A stretch of DNA of 64,000 nucleotides from Eutypella sp. D-1 (GCA_023313575.1 JAJTTP010000011.1:248001-312000), one strand, 5' to 3'. Positions 19,940 to 32,535 are shown, counted from the first letter of the stretch. The notes: generated by a model from the letters alone, not told the origin. Translations and numbers: made by a program.

Positions 19940-22142
19940 GGTGCCGAGTGGACTTGTCAAAGAAAGCAAAGTAATACCAAGTGTGTCGATTGGTGAAGTC
20001 TAGAAGAAAATATCAAGATATGCCTTCAATCCAGTTTCATACACGTTAGCTGGCTTACATACTCCCAAGATAAGAATAGCCAAGATATATCAAAAATGCG
20101 CTGAGGCAGGTACTTAAATAGCATATGATGGTACTTCCAGAGCGTATGGTTGGTATTATACACAGCTCTATGACTTCTGGATTATCGGTAGATCAGAGGC
20201 TAGTTCACATGCAAACAATACACTCTGTCCAACAGAAAGAAGTGGTTCATCAGGTAACCTGCCGGCCATCCGGATTGGTGAGGCTTATTCCTTGACTAGT
20301 ATTCTATGTCTATGAATATGGATGCAGGGCTTAGAGACAAATGCGTACCCGGGCGATTTGTAGCAATGCCTCCAGTTCTAGCTCACCTAAGAAACACCTA
20401 GATGCGTGGCTGTTATTCGATCACCATAAATCCTCACTGATGGTTGTAATACCAGCTAGTGGTTCACCGCAGGGGCTTGTAACAATTTCGTGAGTAGTAT
20501 GTGACGGTTATGGCGAATGCAAACCGGCCGGGTGTCTCATTAGCCATGTTTTCTTCACCGGACTCTCGCATGACCCGTGCAAGTTACGGTAGTCCAAGCA
20601 TAATTTCCACATGCTGCCACAACAGCTAGGCAGTTTGTTCTTTGAGTCCACCTGCGGAGACTTCAACAGTGGGTATTCGAAGATTTGTTGTTGGACACGG
20701 TAGGGCAAAGCCGGACCCATGGGTGGTTTTCGGCCCGCGCTATGCCACGAAATGCGGTAAAGATTCCTTTCGCCGCCGCCATGATAGTGACACGAGCTCG
20801 TGCGCTAAGGGCTATCCAATGAGGCTGTACGACGTTGAGACCATCATCGAGGAGTATGTACTCTGTTTGTAGTGTGTTCCGGTACCGGTCATATACCCAA
20901 TTGGGCGGTTCCCTGAGGAAGCATATGGTGTTCGGATTGTTACTCTATTGCGCCACAATGTCCCTACAATGCATGAACTGGCAGAGCACAACCTTCGAAC
21001 CTGTGGTAGGTGAATATGTGATATTTCTAAGCTACGTGGCAATAATCGGCGCAGGGACTTACAATTGATGTCCTTTAAGACATGATGGATGCATCTTAGC
21101 CGCCGTGTCACGAGACGTGGGAGCCGGACACTACTGACTCTTCGAGAATCGCTTGGCGTCGCGATCTAAATATGAGACAGCCGGAAGTTAGAAATAAGAA
21201 GCCGGGGATTAGTAGTATAGTGAACTGAAGTATGGAAGTTGCACGGGATGATACCACTTTCTTTGGATAGCTGGCAAACGGTATTGGTACCTAGCATGTG
21301 TTTGTAAGGTAGGATAGGCATTGCATAAGTGCAAACACAATAACCGCACAGGGATAGTGGCTCCAGTAAGCGAAAGATCGGGATGGACATATCCTTGTAC
21401 TTCAGAGTTTTTGCTACGATACCGACTACCACATGGTGAGGGTTACTATGTCAAACTAGATCCGTATCTCGTATCTTCGTCGACAAAAACAGTGAGACAG
21501 TGAGAGCTATGGAGATAAATGAATGAACAGGATTTCGGAATATTCTCAGGCCAATTCTCGGGGTAGTCGGAGAAGCTAAGACATAGGGAGAACATGGCGA
21601 CTAAGACACTCTGGTTGGCCATTACCCCACCGCCCGTCGTTGCTATATACATCGATCCATCAAGGGAACTAAAAGGGGAGAAAATTAGAAGCCTGAAACA
21701 TTTAGAGTATCGATTGTTGGAATTGTGAAATTCTTCTAGCAAACGGTAGGCTGTCCCATGAGACGAAGATATCGATGCATATGGTCTATTTCTGGAGCCG
21801 GGTGCATGGGTGGGTAACGCTCTGAAGGAAACATACGAGGAATAAGAAGACGGAAGCCTGGTAATGTGTTGTGGAACGCCACCGAATTAGTATCGGATAG
21901 CCACTCAATGATATCACTGGCGACCTCACATCTTATCTTCTCCGAGAGGACTCTTACAGGTATCGTGTCATTAGGTGTGTAGATAAGGCGAGAGCCGATT
22001 CTATTTTTGACCCATATTGTCTAACGTTGCTGCCCACACATTCAACGGTGCTTTGCCCTTATTACCTACGCCTTGAAGTTCACCGGGATGCTATGCCTGA
22101 GCTCTCCGCCCCCCTGCTGTGCCCTCGGGTATCGGCAGCATG
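19940..22142. other. Intergenic region, 2.2 kb
   Basis: This holds the tyrosinase promoter (TTTAAGT-like element near 20115) and the 3' side of the aldolase gene. Short open frames on both strands show no family features. I see no transposon ends. Confidence 0.5.
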
Positions 22143-23273
22143 TCACAAGGATTCTTCCAATAACATGAGTTCCTTGTATCCTTCCTTCCATAACTTGCTT
22201 TGCTCGGCTGTTGGCCTGGGAAGGGGGTTTCGCGCATACCCACCGTATCCAAAAAATGATTCGAGGCCTGCCTTGACACCGACCACGCCCCCCTGGATCG
22301 CAGTCCAGTCGCCATGCGAGACGATATCCTGTAGCTCCGCTGCCTCATCTAGCCTACCGGCTCCATATGCTTCGATGGTCTTGACGCATGCCTTTGGTGC
22401 TAGGTTTCCGAGACCGGCAAGTATACCATGGCCTCCTGCTACCAGTGACTGAACGGAGAAGTCTGCTGACCCAGCGAGGACGAGGAACTCAGGTTTTCTC
22501 GGGTCATGGTTCTTCGTCAGCTTCCGCGTAGCGGCAACCACGCGGTTCAACTTTCCTGTATTACCGCAGGTAAGTTTCACCCCGACAATCTTTGGGTGGC
22601 GGGCAAGCTTCAGAATTACGTCAGAGGACAGATCCATGCCGTTCACTGCCCCCGGGTAATTATATATAATGAGCGGTATAGGGGATGCATCTGCGACCGC
22701 AGTAAAGTACTGTGCGATGGTTTCAGATGAGGGAGCAAACAAGCCGGCATAGTATGATGGGGGCAAGACCAGGGCGTAGTCCCCACCGGACTCCCACGCC
22801 TCACGGCAATATTCGATTGTCTCACGCGTGCTCTGTGCACCGCAACCGACGATGATAGGCATGTGGGAGAAGCCAGCTTCGTTTAACGCCTTCCTGGTTG
22901 TGAATGTGATCAGCTGGCGCTCGGAGTGAGAAAGGTGGACAGCTTCGCCGTTGGAGCCTTGGGTGGCCAGTCCTGTTACCCCGGCTCGTGCCAGTCGCAC
23001 CGCATGGTGAGCGATGGCACGAGTATCAACGTCCTCTGTGTTCTCGACGAAGAAGGCCATCGTCGGGACGTAGACGCCGGGCACCAATGGCCGAGTCATA
23101 TGAAAGTGGTCTTCTACAGAAGATGTATCGGAGGATTTACTGAGAGGCGATTGGGATTTATCAGAAGTCAGGACAGACCCGCCCGGGTGGAAGGACATCT
23201 TTGGGAAGTCATGAGTGAAGCTCTCAGCCGGAGACGGGACATCTATGTGAGGTGTCATGATGGTGCTGCTCAT
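22143..23273 (-). CDS. Class I aldolase of the DHDPS/NAL family, HOGA-like
   Basis: 376 residues in one exon. A Ser/Pro-rich N-terminal extension of about 58 residues precedes a complete TIM-barrel domain starting at MTRPLVPGVYVPTMAFF. Catalytic features: GSNGE at residues 106-110, the YNYPG motif with Tyr204, and the Schiff-base lysine Lys233 in GVKLTCGN. A GSNGE loop is found in 4-hydroxy-2-oxoglutarate and related 2-oxo-acid aldolases, whereas bacterial DHDPS has GTTGE. I therefore favour retro-aldol cleavage of a 2-oxo sugar acid or hydroxy-oxo acid to pyruvate over lysine synthesis; fungi make lysine by the alpha-aminoadipate route. The ATG at 23273 is the first in frame; a TATAAATA box lies 86 bases upstream. 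It stands alone, 2.2 kb from the tyrosinase gene. Confidence 0.92.
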   Translation of the reverse strand: MSSTIMTPHIDVPSPAESFTHDFPKMSFHPGGSVLTSDKSQSPLSKSSDTSSVEDHFHMTRPLVPGVYVPTMAFFVENTEDVDTRAIAHHAVRLARAGVTGLATQGSNGEAVHLSHSERQLITFTTRKALNEAGFSHMPIIVGCGAQSTRETIEYCREAWESGGDYALVLPPSYYAGLFAPSSETIAQYFTAVADASPIPLIIYNYPGAVNGMDLSSDVILKLARHPKIVGVKLTCGNTGKLNRVVAATRKLTKNHDPRKPEFLVLAGSADFSVQSLVAGGHGILAGLGNLAPKACVKTIEAYGAGRLDEAAELQDIVSHGDWTAIQGGVVGVKAGLESFFGYGGYARNPLPRPTAEQSKLWKEGYKELMLLEESL

Positions 23274-23358
23274 GGAGGACTTGAGTGGTGATAGCCGAAC
23301 TTGGAGGGTCGATGCTTCCACCAAGATCGAGCGTGGCTATATAGGGATGGGAGATGGC

Positions 23359-23366
23359 TATTTATA
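23359..23366 (-). promoter_or_regulatory. TATA box (TATAAATA) of the aldolase gene
   Basis: A perfect TATAAATA on the minus strand, 86 bases upstream of the aldolase ATG. A second TATATAG lies at 23337-23343. The position supports the ATG at 23273. Confidence 0.55.
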
Positions 23367-26300
23367 GGGCGGAGGGGTTGAACTGGGTCGCGTCAAAATC
23401 GATGGGAATGACTATAAGAGGGAATGGAGTGTAAAAGGGAAGGACTAACATGTTACTTTAGATAGAGGAAGGACAAAGCGAGAGCCCGGATTTTGGCTGG
23501 CCCACCGCTCGGAAAGATCCTCAAGTGATGAGACTTTCCTTCTGTCTCCGTCAATGTTAGTGGGCGACCCGCGTTCTCATATTTACTCGACATCGTTTCG
23601 AGGGTTCCATCCTAGTATATTAAAGCCACTCTTAAGCCGATCTCTAGTCAGCACTTGTATGTTCCCGCGAATGCCCAGGAGCCGGGTATGGAGAACAGGG
23701 ATCGTACTACTTCATGAATGAGGTAATTGACATGCTCTCTGCGCTTGGATTGTCTCACAAGCAATGTAAGACTACCTAGGACCAAGTGCTTTCGATGAGG
23801 GGAGAAGTGGTCCAATTCGAACAGCTACTACCTACCGGGGGCGGGCGGACGTGGGGGTTCAGGGCCAGCCTTGGACGTACAGGAATAAATATGCCGTTAC
23901 AAAGTACTTCACACGGGCCATGCCTGTTTACGAAAATATGTAGTGGTCTGAGGAAAGAAAGGTTCCAGGTCGGCTGATAATTGCAGAGGCGAGACTCGCG
24001 GTTGAGCACCCTCTAACTAGCAGTTACCCTAAGTAGCTCTGTATTCCCGTGTTAAGTAGCACGTTGCATTGCCCGGTAAACCTCTCAAATATCGGGGTGA
24101 TAAGGCAAGGAGATTGGCCAGGTATAACGGCCTTATGTATACCCAATATCGAAATGGGTCGAGCGTGGGTGCGCACACGAGCCAACAGTACGCAGCTAGG
24201 CACACGACAGAGTAGGTCAGGCTCGTCATCACGGCCGGTGACGGAAACTAAGGTAGGGATGCATCCAATAGTACATTGGTAAGAGTTAAGTGTGTACTTG
24301 CACTTGTCCAGGAAGAGTTAAGTCAGCTCATGAAATCTGTCACATGTGAGGATATTAGCCAACCTAAGGGGTTGACACCGTCAGACACATGTAGACCTTA
24401 TGGTTAGCACGTTTTCGGCAATCTCAGGCTACTCTCAGGCACGGCAAGAACACTAGTAGTTATGACGAAAGCAACGTGGAGGGTTTGATCTAGCCCTGAC
24501 TGGGCGTTTTACAGGCTGACCCCAGCGATCAGCTGGGTAGGAACTGCTACTAACGAGCTATGTTATGCCTGTAAGTCTACCATGGAATTCAGGTTCAGCT
24601 CTACCCCTGTTCTAGTCCAGATGGCGGTCAATGTTTCAGTCCTCTATCTCTGGCTGACCACCCATCTGTTCGGATACCTATCTTGGCCCATGCACTATGT
24701 AGCTCACTCCTCCCCGGCATCCACCACGGGAGACTGGAGGAAGCATAGTCTATTGTTGATTAAACGATTCCACCTGCAAAACCTTAGCCCCTCCCCTTTG
24801 CTCTACCATGTAGCCTAATATGAGTAACTCTAGATCAAGTTACATGATCGCGTCCTAGACCAACAGGTTCAATGTCCCTAATTGTTGTCTATTGTTCGAG
24901 GGACCGCCCAGCTGTGTCCGTTGCGAGGGGCGCTACCGAAGGTCCGGGACGAGGCTGGCAAGTGGCGGCGCCAGATATCACCGGGTATGTCACGGTATGG
25001 ACAAGCTACGTACGTCACGAGCCGAGCGAGCCGAATCGCCAGCTGAAATCAGGCAAGCCATTCTATCCTGGGCAGTCGACGTTGGCGCCCGTGGGACAGC
25101 CTGTCGATATAACTTGAGCAGATATGACCGATGGCTGATTTTATGACCTCTCATTCGCACTGGAATGGGAAGCCACAGGGACAACCCCCTACTCGATCAG
25201 CGAAGATGTGTCTTTCGATTGGTGTAGATGCGGTAGCTAGGATCACCAGCAGAAGACCGAACCTATCAAAGACGAGTCAATGCAATGATAATAATAGGGT
25301 TCGAGACAGGAATGGTAGGCAGGGACTAGACAGGCGGATTCCTGCAGAACCCCTAGCATTAGGGCACCCGCCGATATGGTGTGGACCGCGTGGTTTGCGT
25401 GGGGGCAAAGGGTTGTTCGAGAAGGGTCGGCTTGGGACATGCCTTTCCGAGGTGCCTGGATAGGCTGTTTTTATGTGTACGCTGCTGATGGACCAGGTTG
25501 AATAATTGGAAGTACTGTGGAATATGAGTATAATGCGCAACTATGCACATACGTACATGTGGGTGTTCCGGGGGTGGGGGGTCCCGCCGGGGACGGGAGC
25601 GCGGAGTTCTTGATTTCAGCGATGTGCCGTGCCTATCTGACCGCCACTCGGATCGGGATTCATCGGTGCATGGTGAAAAGCCCCAAAGGCACCCGTAAGA
25701 CTAGAATCCCAAGCCGGGCGGGAGGAATACTGCATCGATATCGGTTATCCCACCTGCCAAATGTCAGCGTTGAAGTGAGGAGACGGGAAACCTGTCGACC
25801 TGCGGGGTATTATACGGGGTAAGCAAGGGGTACTACTATCTTCATGCTGGATTGCTATTTACGGCAAGGTTAAAATCGCATCACGGGGGTTGTGGTTGAT
25901 TTTGGATAATATTAAATTATCTAGTGTTGCGCCCTCTTGTAACTTCTCCGGAGTTAATAGTTCTGAAGATACTCGGTGGTAATGCTTTCATAAGAGCCTA
26001 TGCTGTCGATCGCTGCATCAGGATCTACAACGTGTAGTGCGCAGTATTGAGGTACTACTCGGGCGTGCCAACCCCCTTTGGTAACCATTACCTCGTGTGA
26101 CCACATTCAGGATTGGTGCCTGATCGTCAAAGCCAAATTGAGGGACGTGGTATAGATGGAAATTGCCACGAAGTCGTTGCCGTTCTCGCACGGGTGCATG
26201 CTCATGCCTAGAGAGACTTCAAGATTCAGTTGTGATGTACTGAGTACCCCTGGATTGCGGCCCTCTACACTTATATTAGAGTGTTACTATAGTCCGGAAG

Positions 26301-29236
26301 CGGACTAGTAATATGTATATATAGACGGGACGATATAGGAGAGTGGGAGACTGGGCTTCGAAGACGACCTGATTAGCTCGGAAGTAGATCCGACGGTTAG
26401 CGTATAGAGGGTATACAGTTCGCCCGGATCAAAAATACCACTTACCTAGCCTGATATCTGGCTGTCTGACTTCCCTCATGGATCAGTCCATACCGTCTAT
26501 TGTATATGATCGTGTGATAGCGGCGAATGTTGCATTGAAATGAGTCATTCCTCTACATATAAGCACAACGTCGTTTGGCAAGTAAGTGCATGAGACGACT
26601 GTACAAGGTCTTTTTGCCTTTGTAATTCAGGTGGGAAAGATAAATATCTGACGTATCGCAACCAGCCGAAAGATCGGAAATAGACGCTGATATGCCATTG
26701 CACTCTATCTAGTTCGGGTACGCTTGTTACGGCAATATACACTCTGAAGACGGCTATTCCTAGCAAATATTCGGGTAGCACTCCACCGGCTTCCTGCACC
26801 GTGAAGCCCTTGTATAGAGGCAGCCACCTCGAGCAACCTATAATGGGCTGATGACAAGGGAAATAAAATAGTCCTATGCACATCATACCAATTCCCGTTT
26901 CATGCACACTCTTCCGCATGGCGCAGAGCTATGTACTTACTTACCTTGTATCCTCGGCTTCTCCGTTACCCAAAAGGAACAGGTAGATCGCTGCATGTCC
27001 ATAAACTCCTGCTACATCGGACATGGAGACACAGTGAATGAGGGGACAGCCGTGCTGGTCATCCGACCTCGACTAGGGTTGGCCCTGACCCTGACAAATC
27101 GTTTTACGGCGCCTATGCAGTACTAAGGGCAAGCAAATATCCCATACCACGTGGGCACTCTCTCTTTGCATGGCATGGCATGGGCTCTGACATGCGTATG
27201 CAGATGTAGCCGGGCAGACGGCCAGGGTAGGGAGACAGGGTGTCTAATCTAGAAAGTGATTCCCAAAATGTTCCAAGGACTTATAGACCTTGAAAGTGCC
27301 CCCCGCATTTCACCATTACCTGGTTGGGACTGGTCTCCCTTCGAAGAGTGGTGCTGACACGTGCATAGTCAGGCCCCTAAAGCTGCAACCCCTTTTCTTA
27401 CTAGTCGTTGGGGGTCAGTATTCCGTACGCAGCATCGACAACTCGTCGGGCTATGGTCTTGCAGTGGGTTTGCTTGCTATTTATTGCGTAAGTGCTAGAT
27501 ACGCACAGAAATCAATCCAAGAAGTGCATCCGGATTACAGGTCTTCTCGGTGGATCGGCTGACGTTGGCGACAGGATTGAGGAGCCCGCGATGTCATCTA
27601 TTGGTCTTGCTCGCAACTGCCAAGAACTCAAGAAGGCTGCTTTGACCTCAATGAGCCATTGCGACTGGCGAGAAATGTCCGGAATCTCATACATGCGCAG
27701 GAGTCTCCGGTTGCTCTCGCTCCTCGAAGGGCTGATTGGTAGAAGTCCGAGGGCAGGGAGCTCATGCAATGATCCTCTGGCGGCGGTGTAGGTATGATAC
27801 CTAGAGCGAAAACCTTTCGATGTTTCCGCTTCAACGGATGGCGGTGACAGAGGCGTCATGCGCGAGTGCAGCTCTTCAGCTCTCTAGTCCAATTGTAAAT
27901 TGAGCGGGGGCGAGCGATGGTCTGGTTAAGGAACGTTTGGCTCGGCTGCTGTTACCCTTCTTTACGCCCGCTCCAGTTGCATTTGGGCTGCCTCTGCAGG
28001 TTGGGCTTTCACACAAAGAGCTGGAAGGCTGCGATGGGCGTTCTCGGACACACTATGATAACGCATGCAACGCATTGCTGTGGGCTGTCTGGTCGAGCAG
28101 AGCCGCAGTCTTGATCACCTGTTCTCCCCTAAGGAGACGTGTCATTGGCTATTGGATCGAATACTGGTCTTGCCACTGATCCTGGTGCATTTGCAGCTCT
28201 GCAATGCCCTTGTGAAATGGCCACTGACTTGGTGTTCGAACACATCGGCCAATGGACGGCTTCACCCCTTCATGAGCGTGGGAGTAGTTCTTGATCGAGA
28301 AGATATAGCCACCGACTTAGGTACTTAGGAATGATATGTCATCTCCTACTTGGAGATCACTGAAAGTCTAAGTCGTAAAGATGCTATCATAATGATCACT
28401 TTCTACCTAGTCGAGGGGAAGGGGGTATTGCTCTTCTCGGATTTTGACGCCAATAATAATGAGTTCTGGGTAGTTAAGCCCCGTCGATCAACTATACTTA
28501 CTGAAACCCCAGTTAGGATGAAGCGTCACTCGGGGGAAGAAAGGGCTGCTTATGACTGGCAGCTAGTAGAGTGATGTGAAAGCTTCTCAATCCTCTACAA
28601 CAGTTCATCACACGTCACCATTGCTTGCTTGCACATGCGCTTTAGGTGAGTCGAAGGGTGATATTCGGCTCAAATATTCAGGTTCCGATGTCCTCGACTT
28701 TTTGCGTGGCATCCGATTAAGAAATAGAACCATCTGCTCATTGTCCATATATCTAGGTTATTACTGCTAAGTACACATGTGAATATCCAAAACGCGCCCG
28801 TTACTTGTCTTCTTGACTTCAGCTTCAGCATGTTGACAGTAACAGTTGACTTAGTGTTTTTGGTTTAAGTCTTCACACACAGTACATAGCGCGCGTTTGG
28901 GCCGCGTCTCCAGGGGTTAACCTCGCTACTGCTATGACGTATTGAAAACCCACGTAACTAGTTAAATAGTGTCCTAATTTCATTACTTCGTGATCTTGAT
29001 TTTCTGCACCAATTTCATGTTTCGGACACTTAATTCATAGATATCTTATCAGCGCGTCGTGTCATTTGATTGTTGACCCGTAAGTCCCGTCTTTGCACAA
29101 ACATCCGGATACTAATTGTGAAGTCGCCTTTCGATCATATTCCGTGGAAGTTTCAAGTCCAGGTTAGGTTACAATTGTACACTCGAAAATAGTAATATTT
29201 CGTATATTCGCCAAATCAATATTTCCGTCTCTTACT
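23367..29236. other. Gene-poor region of about 5.9 kb
   Basis: No frame longer than about 125 codons on either strand, and none with a recognisable domain. Base composition is close to even, so it is not an AT-rich RIP-type island. I looked for reverse transcriptase, transposase, tRNA and rRNA patterns by eye and saw none. One good hairpin lies at 26284-26311. The last few hundred bases are the promoter of the five-exon orphan gene. Confidence 0.5.
26284..26311. other. Hairpin: TAGTCCG-GAAG-CGGACTA with flanking TTAC/GTAA arms
   Basis: A 7-bp perfect stem around a GAAG loop, extended by four more pairs across a two-base TA bulge. It stands alone in the gene-poor region and has no T tract beside it. 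Confidence 0.5.
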
Positions 29237-30667
29237 ATGCCACCGAAGCGCTCACTTGCAGACGCGGACCCTGGCGCACGTTCGGGTCCCGCTAAGGGTG
29301 GAAAGCAAAGCAAGAAGACAGCTGAACCGGAAGAAAATGCCAACGCTGGCGACTCAAGTGGTTGGGAAGATGTAGACAGCAACGATGACTCGGATGAGCT
29401 GCCTCCGTACGAATATTATTGCCGCCCTCGTCCATTCTTCGACTTTGAGAGGGAGAACGATGAAAAAGATGAGGACGAGCAACTTGATGAGGATGATCTC
29501 ATAGACCAGTATAATGAAAGCCTAGGCCCTGAGAAGAACATCGCTAAGATGCCCGCCGCTAAACACCCTGAGCACACGTGGGTCTTGATGTGGAAGGCTT
29601 GGAAGAAGTTCTGTGAGCTCAAGCGACACGCTTCCTACACCGACCCCGACGCGTTCGGCATGTATATCTATAATGACTTCCATGGGTACGGACTACAGGA
29701 ACTGGTCCAGAACACGGTATGTGAAACATCACCTCGCTCTATAATACTTCCTGCTCAGCGACTGTCTTGCTGTATGTCACGCTAAACATACATAGCTTCT
29801 CGCCTTCGACAAGGAATTCAACAAGAAAACCCGTGACGATGACCGTCTGAATGAGATGTGGTCCATTTCCTCCAGCATGGTTCATTGGCTTCTAGAAGAG
29901 GAATTGAGCGCTTGGTTCAGTGAGTATTCCCGAGGAGCCTGCTCTGCCAATACTACAGTTTATTGATTATCATAGTGATGGACGATGGGGACCTCTTCAT
30001 TGAGACGATGGGGCTGATTGGGCTCTCGTTCGTTACAATGCTCAACGAACTCGACCGGGCTGATCTGCTAAAGGCAGATTCCCGAATCAAGGATTTGGGC
30101 CTGGTAATGGCTTGCTACATCCGCTGGTCAGATTCGTGGAAGGACTTTGCCCCTGACGAGGATGAGGATGAGATGGACTGGCCGAAGGAAGTAGTCGCAT
30201 ATGCAAAGAAGGCCGGGATCGACCTTGAGAATGTCGGCGTCTACGGCGTCAAGGATAGGCTTACTGAGATCGGGACGGTCGAACCACTCGAAGGCGACGC
30301 GAAAGCTGACAGGTGGGGATGGAAGAAGAAGGTCAGTTTTACACCTACCCACAGCTCCTAAACCACTTACATGACCGTTGTACTTACATGACTTGCTGCA
30401 GTTCACCGCGTTCAAGAAGTCCAATGGGATCACCGTGGGGCAGAGGTATAACATCCTTCTGATGTCTCGTAGAGAACGCGCTGCCCATGCCTTCGACAAG
30501 AAGGACCCTCTCAAGCACATCCCCGAGAAAGAATTGAAGAAAGGGAATCTTAGTAAGTGGTTTTTTCGTATTTGCACACTTTGATAACATAGCATTCTGG
30601 CTACCCAAATCTTCCAGCCGTTCTTGATGCTGAGTTTCAATTTGGTCCCGTACGTTTTGGCTTGTAA
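29237..30667 (+). CDS. Orphan five-exon protein of unknown function
   Basis: 386 residues. Exons: 29237..29716, 29796..29919, 29976..30331, 30402..30552, 30618..30667; introns are 79, 56, 70 and 65 bp and all keep phase. I do not recognise a family. The N-terminus MPPKRSLADADPG with a Lys-rich patch (KGGKQSKK) looks like a nuclear localisation signal. An acidic disordered stretch (about residues 30-95) follows, then an ordered Trp- and charge-rich part: HTWVLMWKAWKKFCELKRH, a central region with MDDGDLFIETMGLIGLSFVTMLNEL, and a C-terminal basic part, RRERAAHAFDKKDPL. It ends LDAEFQFGPVRFGL. The consistent phases of four introns argue strongly for a real gene. It sits isolated between long gene-free stretches, which suggests a lineage-restricted gene. 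Confidence 0.75.
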
Positions 30668-31599
30668 ACTAGTTCATGCTAACTGGCACAGTGATGGTGC
30701 TGGAGTGAAAATAGGGAGCTTCACTAGGTTCTGCGCGCCCTATATCACTTGTGTAGAGTGGCTTCTTTCAAGATGCGCTTGGCAAGCTATATTGGTATGG
30801 CAGGATGTACAGGTACTCGGCCTACCATCATTGAGTAGAGCAGCTCTTCCTCTATGTTACGAAATTTAGTGCAATGGAATTCAATTCGTCGAATCTGTCT
30901 GCTCTGTCATGGCCGATGAAAGTTCTCGAATTACGGATTGACTATCGACCTCCCCTCGACCAATTATTATAACTGATGATTGTCTGCAGACTGAAGTTTC
31001 ATCTTAAGAATTAGGTAGGTGTTGAAACAATCCATGTATTCCACAGTGGGTCTAGAGTCCGCAGAAACTAGGTTGACGATTCCACCAACCATCGTAGACC
31101 CGGCGCTTCGTTTCTTAGATTACTCAAAAGGGACGTTCCGTTCCGTAAACAGATGGCATCCACAACCTCTCGCCTGATCGAAACACACCGGGGGTGATTA
31201 ACTTCCAATAGAATTGCGAAGGCATAAACTTTCGCGTGCCTATGTGTTCACTGACGTGACTTGGCCTCGTGCTGAATTTCTCCGGATGGCGCGAAGTACT
31301 GCTTGAACAAGAAGCTGCCAAGAAAATGCAATCAACTGCAGGCTTCTAAGGGAGATGAAGGGTAGTGGTGGGCGTGTCAGGGTCCGTTGAGGTGACCCGA
31401 AAAGCTATACGCACGAGGCCAATCTCACGATCGAGCAGAAAGCGGGCGTGTATAATAAGCCTGCTCCCATTGTCTGTAATTTCTACGGGACATATCACTC
31501 ATTCAACCTCCATTTTTCAGTACACCCTGAGACCAGAACCGACCTGGTATCCCTTATCTGGTTTAATAATCAATCAGGGCGCATACCACCCCGTCCAAC
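30668..31599. other. Intergenic region upstream of the LPMO gene
   Basis: No gene is seen. A TATAATAA element at 31451-31458 lies about 150 bases before the LPMO start and may be its TATA box. Confidence 0.5.
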
Positions 31600-32535
31600 A
31601 TGAAGGCCGTCACGACACTCCTCGCAGGTGCTGGCCTCGTTGCCGCCCATGGATATATCGACAATGGCACCATCGGTGGCGAATTCTACGAGTTCTATCA
31701 GGTGTGTATGGCTATACAGGCATCGACCGGCATAGATATGATTCCAATATATCACTAACAAGCATGATGTAGATCAACTCGGATCCATGGACCGAGCCCA
31801 AGGTACGCTAGATAAGCATTTTAGCCTGGTTTGATCGCCATAGGCATGCAAAAAAGCTACGTCGTGTGAGCCTAAATAAACGACTAGTATGGCTGATTAC
31901 CACATGCGTTGGCCCTACAGCCCGAGCGCATTTCTCGTCCTGTCCAAGGTAATGGGCCAGTACAGGACGTAACGCTAGCCGATCTGCAGTGCGGCGGATA
32001 CACTGAGGGTGGAGTCGTGGGTTCGGAGCCGGCGAAGCTACACGCTACGGCGGCGGCCGGGTCGACCAATTCTCTTCACTGGACGTTATGGCCCGACACA
32101 CATGTGGGTCCAGTGATCACGTATATGGCGCGGTGTCCCGACTCCGGCTGCCAGGACTATATGCCAGAAAGTGAGGCAGTGTGGTTTAAGATTCAAGAGG
32201 AGGGACGGGAGGGGACGAGCAACGTGTGGGGTGACCAGGTGCTTAAGACTGCGCCCAACGACGGCTATAAGTACACGATCCCGAGCTGTTTGAAACCGGG
32301 TTACTATATCGTGCGTAACGAGATCATAGCCTTGCATGCGGCGTGGGAGTACCCTGGGGCGCAATTTTACCCCGGCTGCCATCAGATCGAGGTCACTGGG
32401 TCTGGTTCCACCGTTCCCTCCTCTAACCTCGTCTCCTTCCCTGGTGCCTACAAGCCCACCGACCCGGGTATTGTCTACGACGCATACAAGGCGCAGCCCT
32501 ATACTATCCCCGGCCCGCCGGTGTTCAAGTGCTAA
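31600..32535 (+). CDS. AA9 lytic polysaccharide monooxygenase (former GH61), secreted
   Basis: 248 residues from three exons: 31600..31701, 31773..31802 (a 30-bp micro-exon encoding INSDPWTEPK) and 31921..32535. The signal peptide MKAVTTLLAGAGLVAA is cut before His17, which becomes the N-terminal histidine of the copper brace. His105 in WPDTHVGP is the second brace histidine. Gln192 and Tyr194 in GAQFYPGCHQIEV are the usual second-sphere Gln and axial Tyr, and His183 fits the second-sphere histidine. Cysteine pairs typical of AA9 are present (Cys68, Cys116, Cys121, Cys167, Cys197). There is no C-terminal CBM1; the protein ends PGPPVFKC. It oxidatively cleaves cellulose or related beta-glucans using a reductant plus O2 or H2O2. 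It is followed on the same strand by an amidase. Confidence 0.97.

Noticed and set aside
22091..22452. Frames opposite the 3' end of the aldolase gene
   Set aside because: They are antisense shadows of a well-supported coding exon.
28231..28250. GTGTTCGAACAC string resembling a tRNA T arm
   Set aside because: There is no matching acceptor, D or anticodon stem around it.
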